A stretch of 64,000 nucleotides of DNA from Caprella mutica (taxonomy: Eukaryota; Arthropoda; Malacostraca; Amphipoda; Caprellidae): positions 1 to 64,000 of the forward strand of contig CANNZV010000341.1 of NCBI GenBank assembly GCA_947561585.1, in the 5' to 3' direction. The notes under the pieces are model-generated. The model was not told the DNA's origin and ran no database searches. It worked only from the letters and a program-made list of their open reading frames with translations. The first letter of the stretch is position 1; every line of letters starts with the position of its first letter. The translations under genes were made by a program, and so were the position numbers. Below are positions 11,201-23,115 of the stretch, in pieces.

Positions 11201-14200
11201 GGGAAAAGGTGCTTTATTTTCTTCCAAAGAAAATTTAGAGTATTTAGCCCTGACTGCTTTATAAATCACAAGGATATATAATATAAAAGAGGATGGTAAG
11301 CTAATTGAAGAACAGAATATTTGTAATTACCTTGATACTTTGTTAGTTAATTTTATACGTTAATAAGGTATTTTGGTACCCTTACACTGGTAATAATTTG
11401 TGCAATCATTTTTATTTCCTTTTTTTAATAAGTTGGGAAGCAATTGTCATTTATCCTGTGATTTTATGAATTAGTTATTAAATTTTTTATTACTTGAATG
11501 CAAAACAACTTATTTTTGTTTTTATTGTGAAAAAAGAGAAGTATAATTATGTATTATTTATTAATTGCTTTTAATTCAAATAATAAATATACTACAAATA
11601 TTTATGTTCCAAATATGTACGATTGTACGTACCTCAATAAAATCTATCTCCCCTCCTCTCATTTTAATTACTCAGTATCCCCTGCAATTTAAGAAACGAA
11701 AAGAAAATGGTAACTGCAATGTTATTCCATATTTCGGCAATGAAAAACACAACATGTGCCCACCCCTGCTCTAAAGTGAAGTAAATCATATAAAGTGAAT
11801 ATAAATTTATTAATTATAACTTCTAAATGCTACTTCTATCATGTCCAGGATGGCCTAGTGGATATGTCCCAGACTCAAAACAACAGCAAACTACAGGGAC
11901 CCCAGTTCGATTCCGGAAACAACTCTTCATTTCTTTTCCCATTTCTTCCAATTTAATTTGTATATAACAATATGTAACATTAAACTAAATAATATATAGG
12001 CGAATTACATATACAGTAAAGTAAGAAATGTCAATAAAATTAGTATGATCTTTTTGATTTCTTGACACATGGTACTGATGTGTGTTACACATGGTACTGA
12101 TATGTGTTTCACATGGTATTGATATGGGTAACATATGGTACTGATGTGTGTTACACATGATACTGATATGTGTTTCACATGGTATTGATATGGGTAACAT
12201 ATGGTACTGATATGGGTAACATATGGTACAGATATGGGTAACATATGGTATTGATATGGGTAACATATGGTACAGATATGGGTAACATATGGTATTGATA
12301 TGGGTAACATATGGTACAGATATGGGTAACATATGGTACAGATATAAGTAACATATGGTATTGATATGGGTAACATATGGTACAGATATGGGTAACATAT
12401 GGTACAGATATGGGTAACTTATGGTATTGATATGAGTAACATATGGTACAGATATGGGTAACATATGGTATTGATATGGGTAACATATGGTACAGATATG
12501 GGTAACATATGGTACAGATATAAGTAACATATGGTATTGATATGGGTAACATATGGTACAGATATGGGTAACATATGGTACAGATATGGGTAACATGTGG
12601 TATTGATATGGGTAACATATGGTACAGATATGGGTAACATATGGTATTGATATGGGTAACATATGGTACAGATATGGGTAACATATGGTATTGATATGGG
12701 TAACATATGGTATTGATATGCGTAACATATGGTACTAATATGGTTAACATATGGTACAGATATGTGTCACACATGGTACTGATATATGGTTTTGTTATGG
12801 TTAACATGTGTATTCCATATGTTATACATGTGGCAAAACCACATGTATAACATATCGTCCAAGGTTCCAAAAATCAACATTGTAACCACATTGTTATAAT
12901 GTGGACATAACCACATGGCATACATGTGGAAATGTTTGCAGGGATGTACATGGGAAATAATAAGAATCGATTAGATGTAAATATTTTGGTCATTCAATTT
13001 AAATTCTACATATTTAGTATTAACTATGAATATGTATATTATGTCTGATGTAATAACTATGAATAGTCATTTTTGGCGAGTTGTATTTCTATTTACTGAT
13101 TAACATGAACAGACACTGAGGAATCCATTTTTTGGTCTCACTCTGGCGATTGCGGAGAGTCCCTGGTTTACAGGCCAAGAAGATCGGAAATTGATACATA
13201 CATTCAGCAGCCTTGCGACAGATTAGGCGCCAAACCATGTTGCAGAGGTAAAAGATGTGGATTCTTCGCAGAAGATTGCTTATGTCCACACTGCGTTGAT
13301 AGTAGGAAAAAGGACGTCACTGATGTTTGCGAAGAACTCGGGATGTTCAAATGTTCCAATAGAGAATGTGCAAACTACTATTCACAATGCGATGGCAAAG
13401 TTGATTGTTCCAATGGTCTTGATGAACAGAATTGTGAGTTACTTTATTAGTCTAAGCACTATCGGATGTGTTAAAATACTGCAGACTTATCTTAATTAAT
13501 AGAATAGAATAATCAATTAATTCATAATAGTTCCATGAATTAATTCCTTTCAAATTTTATACAGGTGAAATGGAAGAGACTTTCGAAAATGAGGAGACTT
13601 CCATTATAGCTGAGAGACACAAATCTTATTCTTTGCCATGCAGAGTTTCAAATCTTCAAAGTGACTCAAAAGTAAAAGAATGAAATTTAATGAGGTTTAG
13701 AGAAATTGATGGGAAACTTTAACCGAATTGATTAAATCACTAAAAAATTGTTTTGAGGACAGCTTTTTTTACATTTTTTCTTATTAATACTTTATTTCAT
13801 TCTTTCATTGGTATCTATTTCAGGTCCTTTGGCAAACTGTGGTCAACAATCGTACCTTACCTAGAACCATCAGTATGTTAACGAAAGAAAACACCAGTTA
13901 TCTGTACTTTCCCAAAATAGACGATATTCACAGTGCCAACTACAGCTGTGTAATTAGAAACAGTCGAGGTGCAGTAAAATGGAAAATTTTCGAAGTCCGT
14001 AAGTAAAATTTGTAGGTATGTCTAGGAATAGATCTATGTTTATAAATATCAGTGATTATAATATTTCTTCAGTATCATTCGCAGCATCAGTCTTAACATT
14101 ATTGACTGAAATCTTTAATACAATGCAATTGAAAGTGTAAAGAATATTATATGTTTTAGAATCTTATTATTGAAATATGTTTGGTAAATTAACAATGGCC

Positions 14201-17200
14201 GATATATGACACAGTATAGTCAATATCAAGTTACAAAAAGATGTTCAATTTTCAATAGGTAGTGACAATGAGGGGTCATTTAAAACTCCTTCTATTATAT
14301 GTATTGATAATCTGATTACATACAAACTTATAAAAAGTACGTAAGCTATTTCATTTAAATACGTCATTGGCAGTCTTTGGCATCTGAATGTATCAGATTC
14401 GTGTAATTCTGGGTACTATAGGTAATTTCACGCCTGCTAATTTCACCTTCGGTGATTCGCTCCCCAGTAATTTGATTTCCGGTAACCTTTGTAATTTGAC
14501 CCACAAGGTCTATATGACCTTATGTCAAGGGGTCCATAATTAAATACATATATCGTTTGAGTCTTCTCTTTTGAACCGGGCAAACCAAAGTGTTATATGT
14601 GACATTAAACACATAGAACACTTTGGAAGTTAAGAGTCTCCGCTGTTCACTTCTGCCAGTGTGCCAAAGAGGTGGTTCTAGGTAAATTGCTCGAAAACAA
14701 TTGCTCGAAAACAATTGCTCGAAAAACAATTGCTCGAATGAACAATTGCTCGAAAGAACAATTGCTCGAAAGACAATTGCTCGAAAAACAATTGCTCGAA
14801 CGAATAATTGCTCGAATGAACAATTGCTCGAATTATCAAATTGCTCGAATGAACAAAATTGCTCGAATTATAAAATTGCACAGTTTTCGATTTTATAAAA
14901 GTCAGTTATTCATGAAGTGGAGCTGCACCTAACAATCCTTGTTTCTTTTTAGTAATTGATCATTAATCATTCTATAAATGATTTTAATTATAACTCATTC
15001 TGCATATAATCTATTTATAAACCGTTTGTGTCATCTCGTATGTAACATGTGAATTGGAATCATGTGGTGAATCACTACTATTCATGTTTTTTTATCATTA
15101 AACCTGAAAATTTATTTATTACTAGCCTATTTGTATGTGGCACCTCAATCGGTGAAATTTCTCAAAGTTATGGCAGAGTTTTAATAAATCTACAAATTTT
15201 TTCGGGTTTTATAATAAAAAAAATGAATAGTAGTGATTCACCACATGATTCCAATTCACATTTTACATACGAGATGACACAAACGGTCTAAGAAAATAGA
15301 TTATGCAGAATGAGTAAAAATTAAAATCATTTATAGAATGATTACTGCACAGAGAAAAAAGTATACTCATATCTAATGGGTCATCAATTTATGCTTTGAA
15401 TCAATTTATTACGTGAGTTGGTTGGACTCTATTTCTGTTTTCATGTGTGTTAAAACAACTATGACATGGTGTGTCATCAAACATTAATACATTCAATTCA
15501 TTTTATAGATTGAATAAACTTACTATGAGAGTTAATAGTTACCTTTTTGAAAATTCTAAAGTATGTTGAAACAACTATGACAGAGTGTAATGTAGTAACT
15601 CACAACGACTGTTAATATAATGTATCTGGTGTATAAATTAACTTGCTATGCGAGTTGGCGCTACTTTTTTTAAGTTTAGGAGTGGGTCAAAACGACTGAT
15701 TTGTTTTAACCCACGTCAATTTAACTACTTTTAAGTAGTACCTTCATCTCACCACGTAGGTAGGTGCAAAAGTAACCCATTCATATGAGTAAAAAAAAAT
15801 TGATTTAATTCAACTAATCCTTTTTCTGTGTGTGATAAATTACTAAAAAGAAACAAGGATTGTTAGGTGCAGCTCCACTTCATAAATAACTGACTTTTAT
15901 AAAATCGAAAACTGTGCAATTTTATAATTCGAGCAATTTTGTTCATTCGAGCAATTTGATAATTCGAGCAATTATTCATTCGAGCAATTGTTCGTTCGAG
16001 CAATTGTTATTCGAGCAATTGTTTTTCGAGCAATTGTTCTTTCGAGCAATTGTTCATTCGAGCAATTGTTTTCGAGCAATTGTCTTTCGAGCAATTGTTT
16101 TCGAGCAATTTACCGGCTACCCAAAGAGGTCTATATGCTCGTGAAGTGCTTTATGAAATGAAATGATGAAGTGGTTTATTTTAGATTTGGAAGCGCCTCT
16201 GTGATTGGCTGATTGGTTTTCAAGAAAATGTTAAATTAGAATATTCTATAGAAAATTAGTTGGGATGACTGTAGCATTCTAAAAAAATTAATAAAAAGCT
16301 ACTATTATGTGAACTTGGTATTATTTAATTTCTAATAAATAATTTATATTGTTTATGTGCATTATTAATTTAGTTGAAGAGAAGATGAACAAGATAACAG
16401 GTGTTGATTAATCAATTATAATGATCAGAGAATAATTTTGTTATCCGAAATAACTTCAATAATTTCTTAACTCTGGGATATATTAATAATTTTGTAGAAT
16501 GTGATACTGCTATATCTAATACTTGAAATTATAAAAAAATATAGTAATTGTATACTTACTTAGATATTTTAAGGAAAGTTCACTTTTTAGGTGGAGGAAA
16601 AATTAATTAGTGAAGTAAATGACTCCTTTACCGATCTGATATGTATACTGTATAGTTTGTTAGTTGGTAAGGTCAATAAGTTTAGAATGACCATATATCT
16701 GAAACTATAAAAACTATAAATATTTACACGATATTTCTCTAGTAACATGTTATCGACAAAGTGGACTTTACATTCATACCCCAGCTGGTAATACGCATTA
16801 CTCCATTATATACCCACGGAAAACGGACTATTCCCCGCCAGAATTTTTAAAATTTTAACTGAAGAAGATAATTTAATATTTCGAATATATATTTAATTTT
16901 CGAAAAAAATAGTTTCGACAAGGTCAAGGTGTCCAACGTACATATTTCTTTATAATTCCGTCTTACTTCTGCAACAAACAGTTCCAATCACTCTTTAGTC
17001 AAATCTCCACTCTCAACCAGTCCTCCGCCCCATCTCACCAAGAAGTTACAACTAATGGAGCAACTCCCCCCCCCCCCCCTTCCTCCTTATTTCTCTTTCC
17101 CTGCACTTCCACATCTCACGCAACGCCCTCCTCTTTTCCCTCTCATCTCCACCTCCAAAGAAAAAGCTCCCCAGCACCCCATCTCCACTCTCCTGTCTCT

Positions 17201-20200
17201 GCAACTCCACCGCCTGCCTTCTCTCACCTTCCAACTCCCAACACTCCAAAATAAAATGCTCCTCGTCCTCCCTATCTGCTCCACACAACCTGCACCTGTC
17301 GCTCTCCTCACCCCATCTTCTACATTCCAACCTCAAGCATCCTGTCATTGAGGCAAACCGCAGCCAAAATAATCAGTTGGCATGAAATTGTATGCCGAAG
17401 TCTGCCTAACAGCCTTTTTTAAATATTATTGTCGCATGGGAATAGGTCACTAGTTGAGTGGAAATGGACCATCACCAACTCCTTGAACCGAACCCGTTTT
17501 GTATTGGTAACTCCTCAATTATTAGTTTTCGTTGGAGAATTTTAGAGAAAATGTACGGCAATATATATAAATCGTTTTTAAACCCGACTACAAAAAAGTC
17601 TTGATTTAAGGATCTCTACACTCTAACTTACGTAGGTTTTTTCATAATAATGGCTTAACATTGTAGGATATTTAAGGTTTAAATATTAAATATGCATATT
17701 AGAAAAAAGGACAATAAAAAAGAAGTCAATAATTAGTGTAATAAAAATTTATAGTGGGCTTATCAATTCTGTGGTATATAAATTAATAATAAATTATATC
17801 AATAATATTAATTAATAATTTAATAATGTTAATTAATAAATTAATAATGTTAATTAATAAATTAATAATGTTAATTAATAAATTAATAATGTTAATTAAT
17901 AATTTAATAATGTTAATTAATAAATTAATAATGTTAATTAATAAATTAATAATGTTAATTAATAAATTAATAATGTTAATTAATAAATTAATAATGTTAA
18001 TTAATAAATTAATAATGTTAATTAATAAATTAATAATGTTAATTAATAAATTAATAATGTTAATTAACCAATTGATAATGTTAATTAATAAATGTATAAT
18101 GTTAATCAATATATTAATAATATTAATTAATGAATTAGTAATATTAATTAATTAATAAATATATTAATGACTAAATATATTAATGACTAAATATATTAAT
18201 GAATTAATATATAAATTAATAAATTGTATCTTAATTATTAAATTAATATGTTTTTTTTTTTAATTAATAAAATTTATTAATGCTCTGGATCGCTATTTTT
18301 ATAATAGCTGAAAAATAAAATAATAAATTATTTTATTAGTTGCTTCACAAGGTGCTTAGAGTGAGTACCTTGCGACATTTGCTAATCTCTTAGTATTGCA
18401 ATTAATAATGTTTGTACTTTGTACCATCTCTTAATCATGCGAAAATACAAAGGCACATCTTTAAATCGAACAACCAATATGAACACATACGGGAATCAAA
18501 TTCTTTTTGATAAAATATGTCTTCTATTGGTAATTTTTTTTAATCGAAATTGTTCTTTAATAGCCTAGATTACTGATATTCTATTCGATGGGGAAAAGTC
18601 CTGACGGGGAAAAGTTCGGTGGGGAAAAGTCTGGCGGTGAAAAGTCCGGCGGGGAAAGTCCTGATGGGGAAAAGTCCGGTGAGAAAAAGTCCAGAGGGGA
18701 AAAGTCCGTGCGGGGGATAGTCCAGTGGGGAAAAGTCTGGTGAGAAAAAGTCCAGTGGGGAAAAGTCCTGGCGGGGAAAAATATGGTGGGGAAAAGTTCG
18801 GCGGTGATAAGTCCGATGGTAAAAAGTCCGACGGGGAAAAGTCCGGCGATGAAAAGTCCTAGTGCCATTACCCACATAACATTGTGACATGAAATTCCTT
18901 ATACTCTATTGGAATTTCATCACATATGAGCCGATATCCGTTTTGAGAAAAATGTTAATAATTGTACCTTTTATCAAATCGAGATATTCGAAAACTATAA
19001 AGAATGGCTACTTTTTGTGTGTAACAAATGATTCTTTCAACATTTTTCAACCAATCAATGTATGTTTGAAGGTACTGTTTATTACAGGTCTGATGACTCT
19101 CAAAATAGTGTGACACAACCTATTGGATATCATTTTGTGGTATTACTAATGGCACTTGCAATAGGAATATCTCGTGTGTATCCAAAGGAAATTGAACCGT
19201 TTCTGAATAATGTACTGTGCTTCAGTGTATTTTTTCAAAAATTTGTTAATATGCATTTGAAAATAGTTATTGATTTTATTTCTGCAGATCACAAGATAAA
19301 ACTACTAGAACTATTCCAGTAACGAATACATAGTGGAAAACTTCTTTATTAATTCAATATCTAAATGATTCACATAAATAATTGATTTAATCATTGACTT
19401 CCCTGCAGGTGTATGTGATATTGAAAATCCTGCCATTTGCAAGGAAGATAATAAATGTATTTCCAAGAGTCAGCTGTGTGATGGCATTCTCAATTGTAAG
19501 TTCGGAAGTGATGAGGAGAATTGTCCAGACACTGGTTACAAGGCGTTGACTTCGCTATCCAAAGGTGAAAAATAGTTATACGTTCCAAAAAAAGTCTTCC
19601 TATGCTTGAAATTTTAATGAGGGAAAAACCAATTCTAGCTAACCTGCTTATGACGTAAGCATGGTTATAAATGCATGTTCCTTATAGGTACTTCAAATTC
19701 TATTTTAGAATAACTGTGCCTCTTATATCAAACACATAACATAGAAAAACTTCTCGTATGTATTAACTCATTGAGCCCCAATATACTTTATCTTAAAGCT
19801 GTTTTGGAGGACAAAGCTAGGTTTATACCGACATTCTTCAACTAGAAAGTCCGAATTATTTTGGCTAGATAGGCTCATTGTCTTTATTTACTTCATACCT
19901 TTGTATTTCATCTTCTATTCGTCAGTAACATTCTTCGACTAAATTCACAGAGTAACATTTTCTGCATTCATTGGACTTACGTGACTTTGTTCATGGAGAC
20001 AATTACTTTCTTTTCTCACTGATAGGTCCCTTAGTTACTCGAACAGACGTTAAGGAACACTGATAACAATTAGTTAGTTACTTAACAATATTTATAATCG
20101 AAGAGCTTATTTCAATTTTGATACCAACAGCTCCGACCAACCAGTGCCAAAATCCTGATGAATGCACCACTCCGTACTCTCTGGTTGGAGACAAGTGTGT

Positions 20201-20833
20201 TCTTGCATCCACTTCGCAAATGGACTGGTTTGAAGCTCAGACATTCTGCAGAGAAAACCTCAGCGAGTTCATAACTTTTAACTCTATTGAGAATATAATT
20301 CCCTTCCTTCGTACTGGCAACTATCCAGGTTTGTAATGCTTCTTTTGAAATTAATTTATTACTAGTTTCAATTTATCTCCCCAATCAAATATTTCTATTT
20401 ATTTAATTTTTATATTTTCTTGTTCAATACTCTTATGTTCCTTATTATGCATGTGATTTTTTTCAGAGACTTTAATTTCAAAGTTTCCTGCATGGACTGG
20501 AGTTTATGGTGACATGTTTTGGACAGATAGAAACGGTTTGAAGGTAAAAACGGGTTGAAGTCACGATTATTTATTACAGAGCGCATAAACTAATTTGAGA
20601 TAAATTCAAAAATAAAAATGTAACACGTTTTCGAACAAAATGAAACAGTCAAATGACCTTGTAAGCATGTTGAACCATTTTATACAATTTGTTCTATTTT
20701 TCAGATTCCAGGCCTCTTCTCTTCTGGAAGTACAAGATCATGCACCTACTTAACTTCCGTGAAAAATATTTCTCTAGCGCAAACAGAGAACTGCAATGGA
20801 AAAATGTTTGCACTTTGTGAAAAATCTTCTTGA
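8232..20833 (+). CDS. Gene A: secreted Ig/hevein-like/LDLa/CTLD protein (5' end not in window)
   Basis: Nine exons: 8232-8356, 8661-8871, 13113-13433, 13565-13671, 13824-13998, 19409-19564, 20131-20328, 20467-20543, 20705-20833 (TGA). Lengths and phases join without a stop, giving 498 residues plus a partial first codon. Order: an Ig split over exons 1-2 (IPCAV to TYHCYF); hevein-like module plus LDLa in exon 3 (KPCCRGKRCGF, then CDGKVDC); a second Ig in exons 4-5 (LPC, VLWQT, ANYSC); LDLa in exon 6 (QLCDGILNC, GSDEENC); CTLD in exons 7-9 (CTTPYSLVGDKC to FALCEKSS). The exons corresponding to signal peptide, Ig1 and the first hevein module in the paralogues are missing; they may lie left of the satellite or be lost. 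The first exon's donor (GTG|GTCTGT) is weak. The usual Ig core Trp is Phe here (VKFNRT). Introns of 4.2 and 5.4 kb are packed with repeats. No transmembrane segment is seen. It could be expressed or a 5'-truncated copy. Confidence 0.75.
9046..10725. repeat. 61-bp minisatellite in two opposing blocks
   Basis: The unit contains ACATGGTTAACATCTGTTAT and GAAATGGTAATTGACATGTG. The left block (about 9046-9372, 5-6 units) runs in the opposite orientation to the right block (about 9455-10725, about 21 units), so the region can fold into a long stem. An 80-bp non-repeat loop separates them. Some units show a GAGACATG insertion (10310, 10556). Confidence 0.9.
10789..11110. mobile_element. pogo/Tigger-like MITE fragment (copy 1)
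   Basis: It starts CAGTAGAACTCCACTATAGT, with repeated ATAGTGAACCATCCTG motifs, and matches 24150-24490 over most of its length (GCCACAAATTGCC, TTCTATGAAT, TAAATTAGTTGTAT). CAGTAGAACTCC-type ends with internal TATAGTGAA repeats are typical of degenerate pogo/Tigger elements. Non-coding. Confidence 0.6.
11135..11769. mobile_element. hAT-like non-autonomous element
   Basis: The left end CAGCAAGGGTGACCA and the right end TGTGCCCACCCCTG are imperfect inverted repeats of the CAGGGGTGGGCA type common at hAT termini. The 600-bp interior is AT-rich. The flanking octamers (ACACTCTA, CTCTAAAG) overlap only partly, so a clean 8-bp target duplication is not established. Confidence 0.5.
11843..11998 (+). 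mobile_element. tRNA-derived SINE (copy 1)
   Basis: RNA polymerase III promoter boxes are visible: A box TGGCCTAGTGG (11851-11861) and B box AGTTCGATTCC (11904-11914). A tail follows (CTTCATTTCTTT, ATTTAATTTGTATATAACAA) that is shared almost exactly with the copy at 21630-21775. The two heads differ more than the tails. Not a functional tRNA: no acceptor-stem pairing or anticodon arm could be built. Confidence 0.7.
12066..12790. repeat. 22-bp minisatellite GATATGGGTAACATATGGTA
   Basis: Tandem 22-bp units of GATATGGGTAACATATGGTA followed by CA or TT, about 30 copies. Because 22 is not a multiple of three, long minus-strand frames encoding a 22-residue repeat arise as an artefact. It forms the right part of the 8926-12947 element. 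Confidence 0.92.
14408..14663. other. Gene A intron segment, nothing recognised
   Basis: Short repeats of GGTAATTTxxC are seen at 14420-14500 (GGTAATTTCACGCC, AGTAATTTGATTTCC, GTAATTTGACCC). They may be one worn end of a further foldback-like element. No exon evidence. Confidence 0.35.
14674..16121. mobile_element. Foldback-like element with AATTGCTCGAAAAC ends and perfect 9-bp duplication
   Basis: The left array (about 14683-14875) and right array (about 15917-16112) are inverted copies of a 15-16 bp unit AATTGCTCGAAAAC. The termini are GGTTCTAGG at the left and CCGGCTACC (inverse GGTAGCCGG) at the right. CAAAGAGGT is repeated exactly at 14665-14673 and 16122-16130, a clean 9-bp target-site duplication. 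The interior holds a second inverted pair (15023-15078 with 15222-15290) and a CACAGAGA MITE (15349-15834). No transposase. The 9-bp duplication suggests Foldback or Mutator-type mobilisation. Confidence 0.85.
15349..15834. mobile_element. MITE with CACAGAGA-type ends (copy 2)
   Basis: About 485 bp with inverted ends CACAGAGAAAAAA and TTTTTCTGTGTG, and an inverted inner pair ACTCATATCTAATGGGT against ACCCATTCATATGAGT. Homologous to 6097-7660 and 59005-59480. It is the most complete copy and the reference for the insertions in copy 1. Confidence 0.75.
16970..17380 (-). mobile_element. LINE 3'-end remnant with reverse-transcriptase zinc motif
   Basis: A minus-strand frame at 17052-17348 encodes CRLCGADREDEEHFILEC, the CxxC...HxxxxC zinc motif found at the C-terminus of many non-LTR retrotransposon polymerases, followed by a charged ELEGERRQAVEL segment. 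The segment is C-rich on the plus strand, unlike its AT-rich surroundings, and carries a C-run near 17067. No polymerase catalytic domain is present, so it is a short 3' remnant in an intron of gene A. Confidence 0.65.
17800..18180. repeat. 21-bp AT-only minisatellite
   Basis: Tandem AATAATGTTAATTAATAAAT-type units with a 21-bp period, about 15 copies, degenerating at the right. As 21 is a multiple of three, both strands stay open and give repetitive pseudo-proteins (IMLINKL, INIINLL); these are not genes. Confidence 0.92.
18588..18863. repeat. 15-bp GC-box array GGGGAAAAGTCCGGC
   Basis: About 18 tandem units of GGGGAAAAGTCCGGC with variants. It has the same 15-bp grammar (GC-rich half plus AAAA core) as the foldback-like element ends here. 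The right edge reads AAAAGTCCTAGTGCC, whose inverse GGCACTAGG resembles the GGTnnnnGG terminus. No inverted partner array was found nearby, so it may be a solo end. Confidence 0.85.
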
Positions 20834-21084
20834 AAATCTTGCCATGATTTAATTGATGATTTCCATTATTTTCCTCTAGATTTAATTTTTAAATATCGAA
20901 TCAGTAATTTTTTTTTTCTATATTTCCTTTAATAATATTAAGAAGTTAACAATTTGAAGTAAACCGATTCGTTCACTTTGAAATGGTTTATATTGTTAAT
21001 GACTTGAGAACATACTAAGTGATAAAAAAAAATAATTAAATATTCTGTCCTTTCTATCATTTAACCTATCTCATGTAACATTGA
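20834..21084. other. 3' flank of gene A
   Basis: The presumed 3' UTR of gene A is AT-rich. I could not identify a canonical AATAAA signal with confidence. Confidence 0.4.
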
Positions 21085-22165
21085 GATATTCCCAGAATAT
21101 TCCTTCGATATCTATATATTCCTCATTATCCGCTATCGTAAAATGATATCGAGGGAATATTCCAGGGATTATTGAAAATTAGTTGAACCCTATCGATATC
21201 GAGAGAATATTCCAGGAATTAGTGAAAATTAGTTGATCCCAAACGATATCGAGGGAATATTCCTGGAATTACTGAAAATTAGTTAATCCCCTAGCGATTT
21301 CGAGGGAATATTCCAAGAATTAGTGAAAATTACTTCATCCTCTAACGATATCGAGGAGATATTCCAGGAATTAATGAAAACTAGTTGATCCACTTCTGAT
21401 ATCGAGGGAATATTCCAGAAATTACTAAAAAATAATTGATTCCCTAACAATATCGAGGGAATATTCCAGGAATTAGTGGAGAATAGTTGACACCCTAAAA
21501 ATTATAAAGAAACTATTATAAAAGAAAAAAAATCTATGAAATATGAAACTATATTTATCGATGATAGCTTTAAGATGCTCTTGAATTATCATATTGCATA
21601 AAGTTCATTAAATATCCTACTTCTACTGTGTCCAGGATAGTCGAGTGGTTAGCGTCGCAAGCAGAAGTCAACTAGATGCTGGTTTGAGACCCGGAAACAC
21701 CACTTCATTTCTTTCTCCATTTATTTCCATTTAATTTGTATATAACAAGATGTATCATTCAACTAATTTATATAAAGTCAAACGTATACGTACAAATGCT
21801 GTATATGCTAGGAAATATTAATTTTGGTATCATTCTTTATAAATCCTTCCTCTATTCTAGATATCCAGGGAATACTCCCATTTGAACTCCTCAATATTGA
21901 GGGAATATCCCCTCACTATCCCAATTTTATTCCCTTGTTATCGAGGGAATAATAATTTCGGTATTCCTAATTGCCCTTCCCTTGATATTGAGGGAATATC
22001 CTAGGGTTACTATATATAAATCACACCATTATTCCTTCGATATCATTTGGGGATATCCCCATATCGCAAAAAAGTCAAAATAGGGCATGCCCTCGATAAC
22101 GCTGGGGATATCGAGGGAATAATCCCAGGGAATTTCCCCGGAATATCCGGGAAATAATTTTTTGC
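21085..22165. mobile_element. Foldback-like element with GATATCGAGGGAATATTCC repeats
   Basis: The left block (21145-21500) has seven units with a roughly 50-bp period, each containing GATATCGAGGGAATATTCC and AATTAGTTGATCCC. The right block (about 21850-22165) carries the same GGGAATAT/ATCGAGGGAATA words, partly inverted. The ends GATATTCCCAGAATATTCC and GGAATATCCGGGAAATA are imperfect inverted repeats. A SINE copy lies between the blocks. No coding frame. Confidence 0.65.
21630..21775 (+). mobile_element. tRNA-derived SINE (copy 2)
   Basis: A box TAGTCGAGTGG (21638-21648) and B box GGTTTGAGACC (21681-21691), followed by the tail shared with copy 1 (CACTTCATTTCTTT, ATTTAATTTGTATATAACA). The head is better preserved than in copy 1. 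Confidence 0.75.
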
Positions 22166-22244
22166 TACCTGGGATATGAAAACGGTAATCACCTATATAG
22201 ACATGATATCAAATGAAATATAGTAGTATGATACTGAAAAGAAT

Positions 22245-22420
22245 ACATCTATTTAATCTAATATACTTATATTTAATCTAATATACTTTTATTTAATCTA
22301 ATATACTTTTATTTAATCTAATATACTTCTATTTAATCTAATATACTTCTATTTAATCTAATATTTTTCTAATTAATCCAATATACTTCTATTTAATCTA
22401 ATATACTTCTATTCTGCTAA
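22245..22420. repeat. 20-bp minisatellite ATTTAATCTAATATACTTCT
   Basis: Eight or nine tandem 20-bp units ATTTAATCTAATATACTTCT with few changes. Confidence 0.93.
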
Positions 22421-22992
22421 TTGTCTTCTGTAAAATGTGATTCTGCATTCATTCATATATTACAGTCTATAGACTCTATACATAATATATTCCCAAATAA
22501 ATTTGAAATAGAGTGATTATAAACTAATTATATTTATACATTCCATATATACACTGGAAGAGAAAATGTTGAATTGATTTAATTTTCCGTTTCTATCATG
22601 GGTTGTATCACTTACAATATTTGCGTTTGTTATTGAATTTATCACAAAAAATTGAAATATCGGACCGCCATTTATATGTAAATTGTTAAGGCGACGGAAA
22701 ATTACGCTATCACCACTTTATTGTTTATTATAAACTTATAAACAAAAATAAGCTTATATTGATTGGCAAAATGGGTTTCATAAAGCTTCTAAAGGTCCCC
22801 TCCACTTTTGTTTTTTTATTATTGTATTTATTAGAGCTAATGTTACTGATTAAAAAACAACAAATGATATTTTGAGTAGATAGGGTGGGTTCTGAACTTA
22901 CCAAGCAAAGACAAAGATTAATGTACTTCTGAATAATTCAAACCGATAATAAAGCTGATAGACATATCACAAAAGGCTACCTACATCATTAC

Positions 22993-23115
22993 CAGAGGTG
23001 GGCAGCGGTACTTGGAAAAGCAGCAACTCTACCGCTACATTTTTACTAAAGCAGCAACTCTACCGCTACATTTTCACTAAAACAGTGGCCTACCGCCACA
23101 ATTGCTGCGACCGCG
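22993..23115. mobile_element. hAT-type end fragment
   Basis: CAGAGGTGGGCAGCGGTA is a typical hAT terminus. It is followed by three short repeats of GCAGCAACTCTACCGCTAC. No matching right end was recognised, so only one end is annotated. Confidence 0.45.

Larger units (their letters stand above)
8926..12947. mobile_element. 4-kb foldback-like element in a gene A intron
   Basis: The ends are inverted: ATCCCTGCAAACATTTCC with CACATGG at the left, GGAAATGTTTGCAGGGAT at the right. Inside the ends lie minisatellites, some in opposing orientation, and the middle holds a pogo-like fragment, a hAT-like fragment and a SINE. The element begins 55 bp after a splice donor. No transposase is seen and no target duplication is clear. 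Confidence 0.7.

Noticed and set aside
11843..11914. Possible functional tRNA gene
   Set aside because: A and B boxes are present but no acceptor stem or anticodon arm forms, and the tail is shared with a second copy; it is a SINE.
11985..12870. Long minus-strand frames encoding a 22-residue repeat (YPYLYHMLPISIPYVTH)
   Set aside because: They come from the 22-bp minisatellite; three overlapping frames read the same repeat, which is the expected artefact.
14672..16144. Frames such as NNCSKEQLLER and its reverse at both ends of one element
   Set aside because: They translate the AATTGCTCGAAAAC arrays of a foldback-like element.
17055..17351. Plus-strand proline-rich 98-codon frame
   Set aside because: It is the shadow of the minus-strand LINE remnant, which shows a recognisable zinc motif.
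17783..18155. Frames on both strands of IMLINKL and INIINLL repeats
   Set aside because: Translation of a 21-bp AT-only minisatellite in both directions; no start context or domain.
18570..18890. Two minus-strand frames rich in Phe, Pro and Ser
   Set aside because: Produced by the 15-bp GGGGAAAAGTCCGGC array, whose period is a multiple of three.
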